Shown here: piece after piece, positions 17,674-28,400 of the stretch
Numbering within the stretch: position 1 is the first letter of the stretch
How the letters are laid out: each line of letters begins with the position of its first letter
From: Rhodocyclaceae bacterium
GTDB lineage: Bacteria; Pseudomonadota; Gammaproteobacteria; Burkholderiales; Rhodocyclaceae
DNA: 32,550 nt
NCBI GenBank assembly: GCA_008080565.1
Contig: VIKE01000032.1
Coordinates: 1-32,550 of the forward strand
Reading direction: 5' to 3'
The notes under the pieces: model-generated
What the model was told of the DNA's origin: nothing
Databases searched by the model: none
What the model saw: only the letters and a program-made list of their open reading frames with translations
Made by a program: the position numbers and the translations under genes

Positions 17674-20600
17674 ATTTTCAGGACATTCCCGCCTGCATCC
17701 TGAGCTTCCGAGTCAAGCCGACCACCAAGACCCCGGCCCTGCAAGAGCAGCCCGTATTCGCGGTGGAAGCCAAGTTAAGCCGTACGGATGAATTTGAAAT
17801 TCGTTTAAGAGATTCCGTTGTCTTCGTCCGACCCGTCGTAACAGCAGACATCCGCCTCCTCAATGCCGAACTCGCCAGCGGGCGTTCCCTGCTGGCGCAA
17901 CTAGCCAGCCCCGCTGCAGATGGCAGTATCGAATTACAAGTCGCATTTTTCACAGGCGATAGTTTGGAAATGGGCGATGTCGAAATCGGCGTGGATGAAT
18001 ACGTGGAAAATGGACTGGCAAAGATGCGCCTTGGCGAAAAGGGGAAGCGCCCTTACGAGGTTCTCGGCCAAATCTGCTGCTTCCAGCAAGGTGAAAACGC
18101 TTACTTCTTTCTGACCGCCGGCCCAGCCATTAATGAAGAACTGAAACTGGACGCCGATGAAGCGCCACGCGAAGTAAGGGCAGAGCCAACTTCAAAAAAC
18201 TCTTTCGGCATTACCGGCAATGGTATCCGTTTCGTTGTTACGGAAAAAGCAACGCCGGGCGGTAATTCCATCTTCATCGCATCCCGTCTGAAGGCGCAAA
18301 GGAATGATCCGGACCGCGCCCTACGCTTGGCGAAAGGTCGGCTGCGTTTCGTGGATTGGACGCAGGCAGGACAAGTGCAAATTCTTGCCAAAGCGCAAAT
18401 GACTGCACTCACGCAGGACGACGGCAGCTATCTGAAAAAATGGGACGAGTTCGGCGACATGGAAGGCGAACTGCTGCTTAAACAAGCGCGCGAAGTTGGC
18501 TCTTTGCAGTTCGAGGGGATGACTCAGAGACGGGACGGAACTGTCACGGTTCTCATTTCTCAGGCATCTGATTCGTCATGGATTGCGTTGGAAAAAGGCG
18601 CAGTGCCCGAAGTTGAGTTGGTGGATGAACTGCCGGACTATTTGAAGATTGAAAACTTTAGCTTTAAGGATTTTGCAGGCGGAATTGAGCAATCGGATGA
18701 ACTAAAACGTCGTGAGGAAAGGAGCTATTTCAATGTCGTCGGATTTGACAAAGAAACCCGAGTGCTCACGCTTAAAACGGAGACTCTGCCCAGAGATTCT
18801 GGCACGCTCATCCTGTCGCTGGCGGGCGAAACAGCCCAAATCAAGCGCCGTATGGCGGCTCGTCAGGCCATTCTGGAAGGCCGTGCAGCCAACCCCCAGT
18901 TGGGGCTGTTAATTGAGGAGCAGGGACAAATCGCCCGAACCCGCGAACCGCAGAAAACCCCACCGCTTACGGCATTCGTCCGCAAAAAAGTCTTTCGCAA
19001 TGACCCAACGGTAATGCAGGAAAAAGCTATTGAGGTGGCCTTAAACACACCAGACATAGCGCTGATCCAAGGTCCACCCGGCACCGGCAAGACCACTGTC
19101 ATCGCTGCGATTCTAGAGCGCTTAAACGAGATTGCCGACAAACGAGGGACGCGTATCAAAGGTCAGATCCTGTTGACAGGGTTTCAGCACGATGCCGTGG
19201 AGAACATGATAGATCGGCTCTCGCTCAACGGTATCCCCGTGCCAAAATTTGGCAAGCGATCTGGTGCGGCTGATGATGATTACAGCACCTTCGAGCGCAA
19301 TCTTGAGGACTGGTGCTCAAAATTGGCCGCCGAAATACGTGAGCGAAACCCGCGGATTGCAGAAGTGGAGCAGGAAAGGGAAATCAAGAACCTGTTCCTC
19401 CAATATATTCAAGCACCAAGTCGCCCATTGGCGGGGAGCCTTGCTAGGAAAATCGCTTCACTTGGCGTTGCGGTGCTAGGTGAAGGCGGCATGCGTCGGG
19501 CGGAGAATCTGGCAAAGAACCTCACGCGTGAAGAGAAGCTCAACGAAGATTCAAGTCAATGGCTAAATGCCGCACGTCGTCTGCGTGTTCAGTCTGAAAG
19601 CTTCAGCGACGACGGGCCGGAACGGTCGGTAGACGCGCTGGAAGATCTGCGCGATGTTCTTGAAGAAAACGAGCGCGAATTGCTAGACGCAGCTAGTCTT
19701 TGGCGCAGCGAAGATGGCCCCCCCTCGTTCCTCGCGGATTTGGCGGCACTGAAAATGAAGCTCCTTGTCCGGTTTAGCAGTCCGCCGGTTTTTCGCGTGG
19801 AAAAACAAAACGACGAGGTGATTGCCCTGGCGGAATTTGCCATCCAGCGCATCATGACCGCAGGGCATTCAGCTAAAAATAAAAAATCGGCTGCGTTGGC
19901 TGAGTTTTTGGCTGAATTGGAGGGTAACCCTTATGGAATGATGGATGCACTTTCTGATTACAGCTTTGCCTTTGCTGCCACTTGCCAGCAAAGCGTGAAT
20001 CGAAGGATGCAAGCACAGAAGGGGATGACAGGGAGTGATCTCAATAAGAGCATGGAGTACGAATATGTGATCGTGGACGAAGTCGCTCGCGTATCGCCCC
20101 GTGACTTGATGGTGGCTATGGCGCAAGGCAAGCGCATCATTTTGGTAGGCGACCATCGGCAGTTGCCGCACATCATTGACGAAGAGGTGGCCCGCCAGAT
20201 GGAGGAAGGCGAAGGTGGGCAGGACGAAAATGACTGGCTAAAAAAATCCATGTTCCAGTATTTGTTCAGCACTCGTCTGAAAACGTTGGAGGAATACGAC
20301 GGCATCACCCGCCGCGTAACACTCGACAAGCAATACCGCATGCACCCGCTGCTGGGCAGCTTCATCAGCCGTAACTTCTACGAACGCTTTGATCCGACGG
20401 AGCATTTCGGCTCAGGGCGGCCTGTAAGCGATTTCGCCCATGCGATCTCCAGCACGAATGGCAAGCCTGCGGTTTGGCTGGATGTACCAGCACAGATAGG
20501 AAGACATCAAAAGGACGGAACCAGTTGGACGCGTCCTGCAGAGGCCACTGTCATCGTCCGCAAGCTGAATGAGTGGATGAGTTCGGATGAGGGGAAAGGC

Positions 20601-21026
20601 CTCTCCTTTGGTGTGATTTCTTTCTACAAAGCTCAGGCCGACCTCATCAGGAAACAATTACGCAACATCGCGGACGACGACAAGAAATTGCGCGTCGGCA
20701 CAGTGGACTCCTTCCAAGGTATGGAATTCGATGTTGTATTCCTATCCATGGTGAGAACCATGCCAAGTAGGGAGAGTATTGAAGCCTGTAAGAGGAGAGT
20801 GATTAGCAAAGGCGAGAGTTGGACAGATACAAAAGAAGCTCAGTTTTGTTTCGGCCATCTCTGCCTCTACAACCGCCTGAATGTTTCCATGAGCCGCCAA
20901 AAGAAATTGCTGGTAGTCGTCGGCGATGCGGGCGCGTTACAAAACCAACTCGCGGAAGACTTTGTCCCTGGACTAGTGGATTTTCTTCAACTCTGTCGGC
21001 GTGAGGGAGTGGTGCTGCCATGCTGA
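17670..21026 (+). CDS. UPF1-like superfamily 1 helicase
   Basis: This 1118-residue protein has a large N-terminal half (about 1–440) of beta-rich character, possibly OB-like, before a split SF1B (UPF1/SMUBP2-like) helicase. Motif I is GPPGTGKTT (468–476), motif II VDEVAR (D803–E804), motif III VGDHRQLPHI, motif IV LDKQYRMHP, motif V GTVDSFQGMEFD and motif VI NVSMSRQKK. Between I and II lies a long charged helical insert (about 555–790). UPF1-like helicases act on RNA or DNA 5'→3'. In CoCoNuT systems a helicase of this type (CnuH) accompanies McrBC-like proteins. Its start overlaps the kinase stop (ATGA). Confidence 0.93.
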   Translation: MNFQDIPACILSFRVKPTTKTPALQEQPVFAVEAKLSRTDEFEIRLRDSVVFVRPVVTADIRLLNAELASGRSLLAQLASPAADGSIELQVAFFTGDSLEMGDVEIGVDEYVENGLAKMRLGEKGKRPYEVLGQICCFQQGENAYFFLTAGPAINEELKLDADEAPREVRAEPTSKNSFGITGNGIRFVVTEKATPGGNSIFIASRLKAQRNDPDRALRLAKGRLRFVDWTQAGQVQILAKAQMTALTQDDGSYLKKWDEFGDMEGELLLKQAREVGSLQFEGMTQRRDGTVTVLISQASDSSWIALEKGAVPEVELVDELPDYLKIENFSFKDFAGGIEQSDELKRREERSYFNVVGFDKETRVLTLKTETLPRDSGTLILSLAGETAQIKRRMAARQAILEGRAANPQLGLLIEEQGQIARTREPQKTPPLTAFVRKKVFRNDPTVMQEKAIEVALNTPDIALIQGPPGTGKTTVIAAILERLNEIADKRGTRIKGQILLTGFQHDAVENMIDRLSLNGIPVPKFGKRSGAADDDYSTFERNLEDWCSKLAAEIRERNPRIAEVEQEREIKNLFLQYIQAPSRPLAGSLARKIASLGVAVLGEGGMRRAENLAKNLTREEKLNEDSSQWLNAARRLRVQSESFSDDGPERSVDALEDLRDVLEENERELLDAASLWRSEDGPPSFLADLAALKMKLLVRFSSPPVFRVEKQNDEVIALAEFAIQRIMTAGHSAKNKKSAALAEFLAELEGNPYGMMDALSDYSFAFAATCQQSVNRRMQAQKGMTGSDLNKSMEYEYVIVDEVARVSPRDLMVAMAQGKRIILVGDHRQLPHIIDEEVARQMEEGEGGQDENDWLKKSMFQYLFSTRLKTLEEYDGITRRVTLDKQYRMHPLLGSFISRNFYERFDPTEHFGSGRPVSDFAHAISSTNGKPAVWLDVPAQIGRHQKDGTSWTRPAEATVIVRKLNEWMSSDEGKGLSFGVISFYKAQADLIRKQLRNIADDDKKLRVGTVDSFQGMEFDVVFLSMVRTMPSRESIEACKRRVISKGESWTDTKEAQFCFGHLCLYNRLNVSMSRQKKLLVVVGDAGALQNQLAEDFVPGLVDFLQLCRREGVVLPC

Positions 21027-22975
21027 AGCTTCTGGACTACGGCAAGCCCAATCCCTTCAGCGGCATCATCGGCAGGCCGCGCAATCTCGCCTGGCCAGTG
21101 CATGCGTATCGCGTGACCTTGCCCAAGGTCTCCAACGATGGCGATGGCTTGAATGCATTTGAGCGCGTCATCCTTAAATTGCTTGATGTTTTCGGGATAC
21201 TGCATGCCGATGAGCTGGCGGATGAAACCCGCATTCCGCTGGATTTGGTCAAGGGCGTTCTTTTGCGCTTGCAGGACAAAGGGTTTATTGACGAATACAA
21301 CGCCATCATCAGACAAGAGCGAAATGAGGGCTTAAACGAGGAAGGCAATTCCCCGGTGTTCGTGACCGCACTTTTGTTCCGTGAACTTGTTACCGGGAAA
21401 ATTTTGCCATTTCTGCATCAACTGGACGATGCAAATCCCTTGCAGAAAAAGGAAGGCGAGGAGAAAGATTTTCGGACTATCCGTTGGGATGCTTCTCACA
21501 AAAGAAATGCCCCAACACAACGTGATGTCATCAATACATTGCGGGCCATGAAGAAACGCGCGGCAGTATTGGGCATGGAATACAAAATGCCCCCTGTCCA
21601 GCAGATCACAATAATCGCCGAACCCGAGTTTTATCACCTCGATTGTCCCATTGCCATTCAGAAAAGCGACAGCGAGTTCCGCATCGCCGATCCGTTTGGA
21701 AACGGATTTTCTCTGATCCTTGAAAAATCCTTTGAGCAGATGCTGGAGCTAGAGGATCACCTAGCTGGCTGGCTGCTCACTTGGAAGCAACAGCTGAGTA
21801 CTTCCGGCTTCGGAAAACAGGACACAAGACAAAAAGAACCATTCGAGACGGAGGCCAACTGGCAACGTTACCCGAAACTTATTGCTAGTTTAAAACCTGC
21901 TAGTAACGCACAATTTCGAACACTTGCCAAAATTCATGCGTCCATAGAATGGGCGCTGTTCTACGTCTGCTGCCTTCGCCCATTCAAGGACGTTATCGCA
22001 ATACTCAAATACACCGAACAGAGCCAACACGCCGCATTGCTGGAGCAATCGGCGCAGGCTATCGGGCTTGAGCAGCCATCGCAAGGCTTTAGGCCGATTC
22101 GTGAAGGCAAGCTGCGGGAATTTGAAAATGGTGGCGCTTACCAAGAAACGGTTCTCGCCATTGCCATCCTTCAAGCGCGCAATGACGAAGGGCACCCTTT
22201 ACGGCGTCTTGCTGCCACGCAACCAGATCTCATTAACCGTCTTATTGCCATCAGCGCCAAGCGCAATGAAAAAGCGCATGGCAAGGGAGGTGCGGATGCA
22301 CCTCAGCATGAACTGACTGATGAGCCATTCCTTCGCGAAGTCGTTCACACTCTTGTCCGGGACATCGTGTTCGTCGACACGCCAACTTTCATCTCGGATA
22401 AGGATGCGCAAGTTGATGAACTGCTGGATGCTCGCGCCAGTATCCAGGCCGAGTTCGGCTTCAAGCTGTTCAATCGCCTTAGCATGCACCTGCAAGATCG
22501 TTTGATTCATGCAGAGCGTTTCTTCCTATCGTGCCATGACGGTGATGATGCTGCGACCTATGTCGGCGACCTTTATGCCGCAGCCCAAGCGTCATTCGAG
22601 AAACTGTTGGCAGACAGGCTACCGCCCGATGTCAGCGACCCCCAGCTTATATGCATTGCTGAAAGCAAGGCTGTTGCGGCCAACCTCTGTGAGGTTTTGC
22701 CCGAAAGCTTGCAAACCGTCAAAACACTGACAGTACGTCAAACGCTGCAGGGCGGCAGTCAATCCTTGGGCGCTTGCGTCATTGCACTGCTGTTAGTTTC
22801 TGACGAGGATGCCCTAGCCACAATTTATGACATGCAGCCGACATTCGTAGACGATTTGGCAAACCTCATTATTCAGCGCGGCCACGGCAACGAGCCGCTG
22901 CCTTTGCCCAAGGCAGAGATTGCGAAACTCCGTAAAGCCGCCCTATCAACTATCAAAACTCTTTTAGAGCAATGA
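21020..22975 (+). CDS. uncharacterised protein with winged-helix and HEPN-like motif
   Basis: The 651-residue protein is not a family I can name. Residues about 48–95 (ILKLLDVFGILHADELADETRIPLDLVKGVLLRLQDKGFIDE) fit a winged helix. The second half is helical and contains RNEKAH (415–420) followed by GKGG, a perfect RNxxxH motif of HEPN ribonucleases, at the end of a hydrophobic helix. A HEPN ribonuclease is therefore possible, though the short motif could be coincidental. The ATG lies 7 bases inside the helicase gene, and the gene ends in an ATGA overlap with the McrB-like gene. In this context it may be an RNA-cutting effector or an adaptor of the helicase. Confidence 0.7.
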   Translation: MLKLLDYGKPNPFSGIIGRPRNLAWPVHAYRVTLPKVSNDGDGLNAFERVILKLLDVFGILHADELADETRIPLDLVKGVLLRLQDKGFIDEYNAIIRQERNEGLNEEGNSPVFVTALLFRELVTGKILPFLHQLDDANPLQKKEGEEKDFRTIRWDASHKRNAPTQRDVINTLRAMKKRAAVLGMEYKMPPVQQITIIAEPEFYHLDCPIAIQKSDSEFRIADPFGNGFSLILEKSFEQMLELEDHLAGWLLTWKQQLSTSGFGKQDTRQKEPFETEANWQRYPKLIASLKPASNAQFRTLAKIHASIEWALFYVCCLRPFKDVIAILKYTEQSQHAALLEQSAQAIGLEQPSQGFRPIREGKLREFENGGAYQETVLAIAILQARNDEGHPLRRLAATQPDLINRLIAISAKRNEKAHGKGGADAPQHELTDEPFLREVVHTLVRDIVFVDTPTFISDKDAQVDELLDARASIQAEFGFKLFNRLSMHLQDRLIHAERFFLSCHDGDDAATYVGDLYAAAQASFEKLLADRLPPDVSDPQLICIAESKAVAANLCEVLPESLQTVKTLTVRQTLQGGSQSLGACVIALLLVSDEDALATIYDMQPTFVDDLANLIIQRGHGNEPLPLPKAEIAKLRKAALSTIKTLLEQ

Positions 22976-25464
22976 CAATGAACAACCCCGATAAATCAGA
23001 AAAAGAAGCCGATTTCATACAACGAGAAACTAGTGTAGCTCTTCGAGAAAAGGAGGTTCAGGCTGATCGTCAGGCGATTGAAGCAGAGAAAGCGAAACTG
23101 ACTGAGCGAGAGAAAGCCATCATCATCGCAGAGCAAAAGCGTGATGCTGGCTTTGCTGATGAACGTGCAGCTTTAAATAATGAGTTGCGCGATAAACGCA
23201 ATCAGGTAGATGCGGAAATATCAAACATCAGAGCAAAGAAGCTCCTTGAGCTTGACGATGAAGTTGCAAAACTAAAGTCCACGCGGCTGGATGAGATTTC
23301 CAATGCTGAGAATATGGAGCGTGAACGTATTCGCGCGGAAATCGTTAAGGAACGCGAAGCCTGGGCTACTCAGCAGAACGATGATCGCAAAAAGTTAAAT
23401 GCAGATCGCACTGAACTTGAGAAACAAAAGGGTGCGCTATCTGCCTTGCAGAGCGAGGTTGAAGGTCGAAAGGTAGAGCTCGAATGCGCAGAGAGGATGA
23501 TCGAGCGCAAAGAGCAACGACTGGAGCAGCAATGGCAGAGGCGAAATGAGCAGTTGCAGGATGAAGTAGAGGAGCAAATCAGGGAGCGCCGCAAGTCACT
23601 GGAGGCTACGGAAGCCAACTTTAGGGCGGAAAGTATTCGACTACGTGACGCCCTGAACATACAGACCGGGCTTGTCAGTGCGTTTGAGCAATTGAAACAG
23701 CAACTCGGCGGAAAAGACCCCGCCGAGATTCTGCGGGCACTTAACAGTCAAACTGACGAACTCAAACGTCTGCGTGAAGAGCTTGCCACGCGGCCCACAG
23801 AGGAAATGCGCGAACGATACCAGGCGCTTGAATCGGATGCTAGAAACCAAAGGGCTCGGGCAGACGAATTGGAGCGACAAATTATCAGCAATGAGGCGGC
23901 AGTTGCCGAAATTGGCGACCTCCGCCGCCAGAACTCCGTGCTCAATGCCGAGAATAAGTCTTTGGCGCAAAGAGCATCCATCTTTGAGGGTGCAGCCAAC
24001 GAAGCACAAGCCGAACTCAACCGTTTGCGTGCAGCCTATGAACGCCCCGCTGAAGTGGAAGCCCGTTACAAAGAAATTGAGATGCCGCACATCAGTGTGG
24101 ATAAAGCCAAGCAGCCGGTGCAACACGAGATTAACGAAATAACTTGGCTCACTGGGATTGGAAATGCCTGCGACACATACGGGCTGCACTTCAACCCGCG
24201 CATTTTGAAAGCTTTTCATACAGCGCTCAAAACAGCCGAATGGTCGCCGCTCACTGTCCTGGCAGGGGTTTCAGGAACCGGAAAATCTGAACTACCACGC
24301 CTTTACTCGCACTTTGGCGGCATTTATTTTGAGCCGCTTTCCGTTCAGCCGAACTGGGATTCGCAAGAATCCATGCTGGGTTTCTTCAATTCCATAGACA
24401 ACAAATTCGACGCCCAACCAGTGCTTCGCCTCCTAGCGCAAAGCCAGAAGCCGTGGAGTAATGACTATCCTGGGTTGCAAGATGCAGTTTGTCTTGTTCT
24501 GCTTGATGAGATGAATCTTGCCCACCCGGAACTCTATTTCGCCGAGTTTCTTAGCAAACTCGAACTGCGGCGCGGCAGAAAGGGCAGCGATGTCCCGTTC
24601 ATACCGGTGAAGATCGGTGCTGGCATGAAGCCCTACGAACTTTCGCTCGGTCGCAATGTTCTCTGGACAGGAACGATGAACCAAGACGAAACCACCAAGT
24701 CACTTTCGGACAAGGTGCTTGACCGTTCCATCATCATCAACTTCCCGCGCCCGACCGAACTCAAGCGCCGTTTGAAACTCACGCCCTTGGATGAAAGGAA
24801 TCGCGGTCCGGCATTGCACAAGGCATCGTGGCAAAGCTGGTTGGTACAAGGAAGCATTTTCCCCGAGGAAGTCGTCAAGCCTTTCAAGTCGTTCATCGAA
24901 AACATGAACGCCGCGCTGGCGATTTCCGGTCGTGCCCTCGGCCACCGCATCTGGCAGTCAATTGAATATTACATGGCGAACTACCCGGACGTGCGGGTGG
25001 CGCTAGCCGAAAAAGATGAACCCTCGACCCACAAGGCAATGCACATCGCCTTCGAGGATCAACTAGTGCAGAAGGTCATGCCAAAACTGCGCGGCATAGA
25101 CACGCGAGGCAAGAGCAAGACTGAATGTCTAGACAAAATCCGAGGGCAAATTGTCGCTGGCATCAACGGCAATTCGTTCAACCTTGCCGAAGACTTCGAC
25201 CTTGCATGCGAACTCGGCTACGGTCAGTTCATCTGGCAGTCGGCAAATTACCTTAACTTCAGCGTCCCGGATGCCAATGCCAGTCCCATCGCCACTCAAA
25301 CCGACAACGACGGTGAAGATCCACCCCCTCTTTTCCAGAAAGACGAAACAGACTCAGCCAAGCGCCGTAAGGCCTGGAACGCGAAGAAGCCAGAGCATCG
25401 AGATGAGCTTCGTAGAAAGCTGGAAGAGAATGCCAAGGCTGGAAGGATTCCCGATCAGCAATGA
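22972..25464 (+). CDS. coiled-coil McrB-like AAA+ protein (CnuB-like)
   Basis: This 830-residue protein has residues 1–375 as one very long charged coiled coil, followed by a McrB-type AAA+ domain. Walker A is GVSGTGKS (432–439) and Walker B LLDEMN (D512–E513), followed by LAHPELYFAEFLSKLE. TGTMNQDETTKSLSDKVLDRS is the NTPase sensor region typical of the McrB clade. McrB hexamers bind NTP and drive a McrC partner. The long coiled coil is the feature that defines CoCoNuT relatives. The C-terminal tail after about 770 is basic. It overlaps the next gene by ATGA, as McrB and McrC genes usually do. An alternative ATG at 22978 is possible. Confidence 0.92.
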   Translation: MTMNNPDKSEKEADFIQRETSVALREKEVQADRQAIEAEKAKLTEREKAIIIAEQKRDAGFADERAALNNELRDKRNQVDAEISNIRAKKLLELDDEVAKLKSTRLDEISNAENMERERIRAEIVKEREAWATQQNDDRKKLNADRTELEKQKGALSALQSEVEGRKVELECAERMIERKEQRLEQQWQRRNEQLQDEVEEQIRERRKSLEATEANFRAESIRLRDALNIQTGLVSAFEQLKQQLGGKDPAEILRALNSQTDELKRLREELATRPTEEMRERYQALESDARNQRARADELERQIISNEAAVAEIGDLRRQNSVLNAENKSLAQRASIFEGAANEAQAELNRLRAAYERPAEVEARYKEIEMPHISVDKAKQPVQHEINEITWLTGIGNACDTYGLHFNPRILKAFHTALKTAEWSPLTVLAGVSGTGKSELPRLYSHFGGIYFEPLSVQPNWDSQESMLGFFNSIDNKFDAQPVLRLLAQSQKPWSNDYPGLQDAVCLVLLDEMNLAHPELYFAEFLSKLELRRGRKGSDVPFIPVKIGAGMKPYELSLGRNVLWTGTMNQDETTKSLSDKVLDRSIIINFPRPTELKRRLKLTPLDERNRGPALHKASWQSWLVQGSIFPEEVVKPFKSFIENMNAALAISGRALGHRIWQSIEYYMANYPDVRVALAEKDEPSTHKAMHIAFEDQLVQKVMPKLRGIDTRGKSKTECLDKIRGQIVAGINGNSFNLAEDFDLACELGYGQFIWQSANYLNFSVPDANASPIATQTDNDGEDPPPLFQKDETDSAKRRKAWNAKKPEHRDELRRKLEENAKAGRIPDQQ

Positions 25465-28400
25465 CTATCACCCTCCAAAAAGTCTATATCGACTATCACG
25501 CCAAAGAGAAATACGCCCGCACGCTGCTTGGGCAACTTGACTGGTTTTGTCGTATTGCAGATTTCGATCCGAAAACTGGTTTGGCATTGCCACAAGCACT
25601 GACAGGGTTTCTCGCAAAAGTCACACAACCGGCAAATGACTTTTTAGTTCTTGATAGGCTTTGGCGTATCACTGAGCACAGCCGCGCCTCTGTCGAACGG
25701 CTATTTCGCTCGCTCAACGAAAGTCCACGCCGTGAGCAAGCATTGTTGGCAGTTCACTCTGTGCGCGAACTCGATGCAAACAGCTTCATCAAACTTAGCA
25801 ATCGACCAGGGCGCACCATTCGGGAAAAGCTTGCCGGTAAGCCGTATATGCAGGCCGTGCGTCGTTTTCAGTCTATCGATTTGCCGGAAAATCGTCTGCT
25901 GAAGGCATTTGTACGCCACCTTGCGGAACTGCTCGAATTGCGCCGAGACTGTCTCGGCCACGAAGACGAACTGCTGCAAAAGATTCAATCGTGGCTGCGT
26001 TCCGACGAGGCGCAGGCCATTGGCAAGTGGGACAACCTACCGCCCAACAACACGCTGCTAGCGCACCGCGACTACCGTCGCGTCTGGGACTCATGGCGCT
26101 GGCTTCAAACCCTTGATGACGACATCACCCACGACCTTTCTCAACTCGAAGAACGCAAGCAAATCATGTGCCGTTGGCAGCAATACGCGCGTATGTGGGC
26201 GGATGGCAATAATCTCGTTGCGGAGATGCCGTTGCTTTTCGACTATGAGAGTTTCAAGATTCTTACGTGGGCTTCCAAGGATCCTTTGTTCAAGGAAGTG
26301 AAGCAGAAGATGCACCGCCATGTGCATCAAAGCACTAGCACAGAACCAATTTGCATTGATCTCACCGTCTTGCACCCCCGTTATGCCAGCGGTGACAGAA
26401 AAGGATCGCAGTCACTGGCGGATGCCTTTCTTTGGCAGAGGTGGCAATGCGATGATGAAGCCGTGGACATTGAACTCTTTGGTTCCGATGCCGCTTGGCT
26501 GCATCCCGCTGCGACCACCATTTCTGCGACAGACCTGTTTTTCGCAAAAGACAACACCACTGAACTTTTTGACCATGCCGCCCACGTTTTTACTATTCGG
26601 CTGAGCAAGGCGTTCAAGAACGATACGCTCATCTGGCTTGCGCCAGACTTCCTCAACGACTTCGAGCTTGAAGTCATCCGTCGCAACCTTAACGCGCGTT
26701 TCCTTGATGCCGAGCCGCTGCCACGAAGCGTGGCGGCCGTGTTCGCTCAAGCTGACCCGGCCAAAATCACGGGCGAGGGTTACTCCATCGTCGTCGTTGA
26801 TTCCATTGGCGGTAAGACAACCGCCACCAAAGTCGTCGCCAAGTTCGACAAAGACCTCGCGAAACGCCTTCCCATCACCAAGGGCTTTTATTGGGAGCGC
26901 TGCCCGCCGGTCGTCATCCCAGGCGGGGAAACAGAAATACCGACAGGCAGCGGCTACGATATCGCCACGCTGGATGCCAAAGAGCAGTGGCGCGATGCGA
27001 CTCGCCCGACAAGACCTCCATTCATTGAAGCGGCACACCTGAAGCGTGTTCCGGACATCGGGAATTTCGCGTTCTGTATCAATTTGACGGAAAACCCCGT
27101 TATGGGCGGCATCCATCTTCATGCCTTGCAACAACAGGTGGCCGACATTCCACTTTGGCGCGACCAGATTCCTGAGCTTTCAATCAAGGTGATGAAGGAT
27201 GGCCGTCAGCAACGATTCCATCTGGTCTCGCGCGGCACGACTGTCAAACCCTCTCGCGGCAAACCCATAAGCATCCCTGTTGAAGAAGCCTTCACGCTGC
27301 CGGACGGCAAGCTCCATTACTCGTTTCCGCTTTACATTGGCGACAACGCCAATGATCTTGGTTTCTCCGCGCGTCTTGATTCCCCCGCCTTCCCGTTGAA
27401 AAAAATGGCTGAATGCGAATTGATCCTAACCTTTGAATACGGCGCGGATGATCCCTATAAGCTCGTCTTCACACCGCGCGACAGATCTTTCCCGCCCATC
27501 CGCGCCACTTGGCGGCGTACGGAAGAAATCATCATCACCGATGCTCCGTGGCCATTATATCCAGCGCCGATGACTTGGGCAGACTTACGGTGTGTCCCAA
27601 AACCATTCAGTAATGAAACATCTGACCTGCTGGAATGGGTGCGAAGTGCAATAAATCAGTTTGACAACGATTTATATATCCGCCCAAAACCACGAACTAC
27701 TGGGTTGATAACCAAGAAGTGGCTAATCGACAAAAACGGAGGGCATTTTACCTTTGCTACATGCAACTCCATCCAAGAACCTGTATTCATCCATCAGAAG
27801 AACTTTATTTGTGGGCTTGAGTTTTCGGATTTTACCGACGGTGAATATATTTCATTCGAGCTTCAAGAGCGTGAAGGAAAGTACTATGCAAGGAGTGTAG
27901 CAAGGGCCAGCTACACAGAGGGAGTGCGCCTTAGGGATTGTGACGATGATTTGGCAAAAAACCTGATCTCTGGTGTTCGCAAGAGGCTCTACTTTCCCAT
28001 TATTCAGGTTTGGCGTGATGGACGATCAATTGTTGATCCGGAGTGCCCGGAAGACTTCGCCGATTCAATTGAGGGCAACATTGAATACTTCGTTGCTCTA
28101 TTGAGTGAAAGTGCCATCCCAGATTCTGTCAAAGGCGAGGTTAGATTTCTGTTAGCATGTTTACACAAAGATGCGCCCGCGGAATGCGTTCAGTGGATAA
28201 AAAATCAGACAGAGCACGCGGTTATCGCCGATCCTAGAGCTATTGGATTTGCGCTTGGAGAAGTGTCTCTGCAATGGCAGAAGGATGTCTTGTCAAGACT
28301 CGTTGCGAGTCTGTCCAACGACGCACTCAGCGTTTTCGCTTATGCCATCTGGCGGGAGCAGCATTTCGTTGAAAGATTAAATTCACAAGATTTGAAATCT

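Noticed and set aside
26412..27134. 240-codon minus-strand open frame inside the DUF2357-like gene
   Set aside because: It is antisense with no motif, and the plus-strand frame is continuous and overlaps its neighbours properly.
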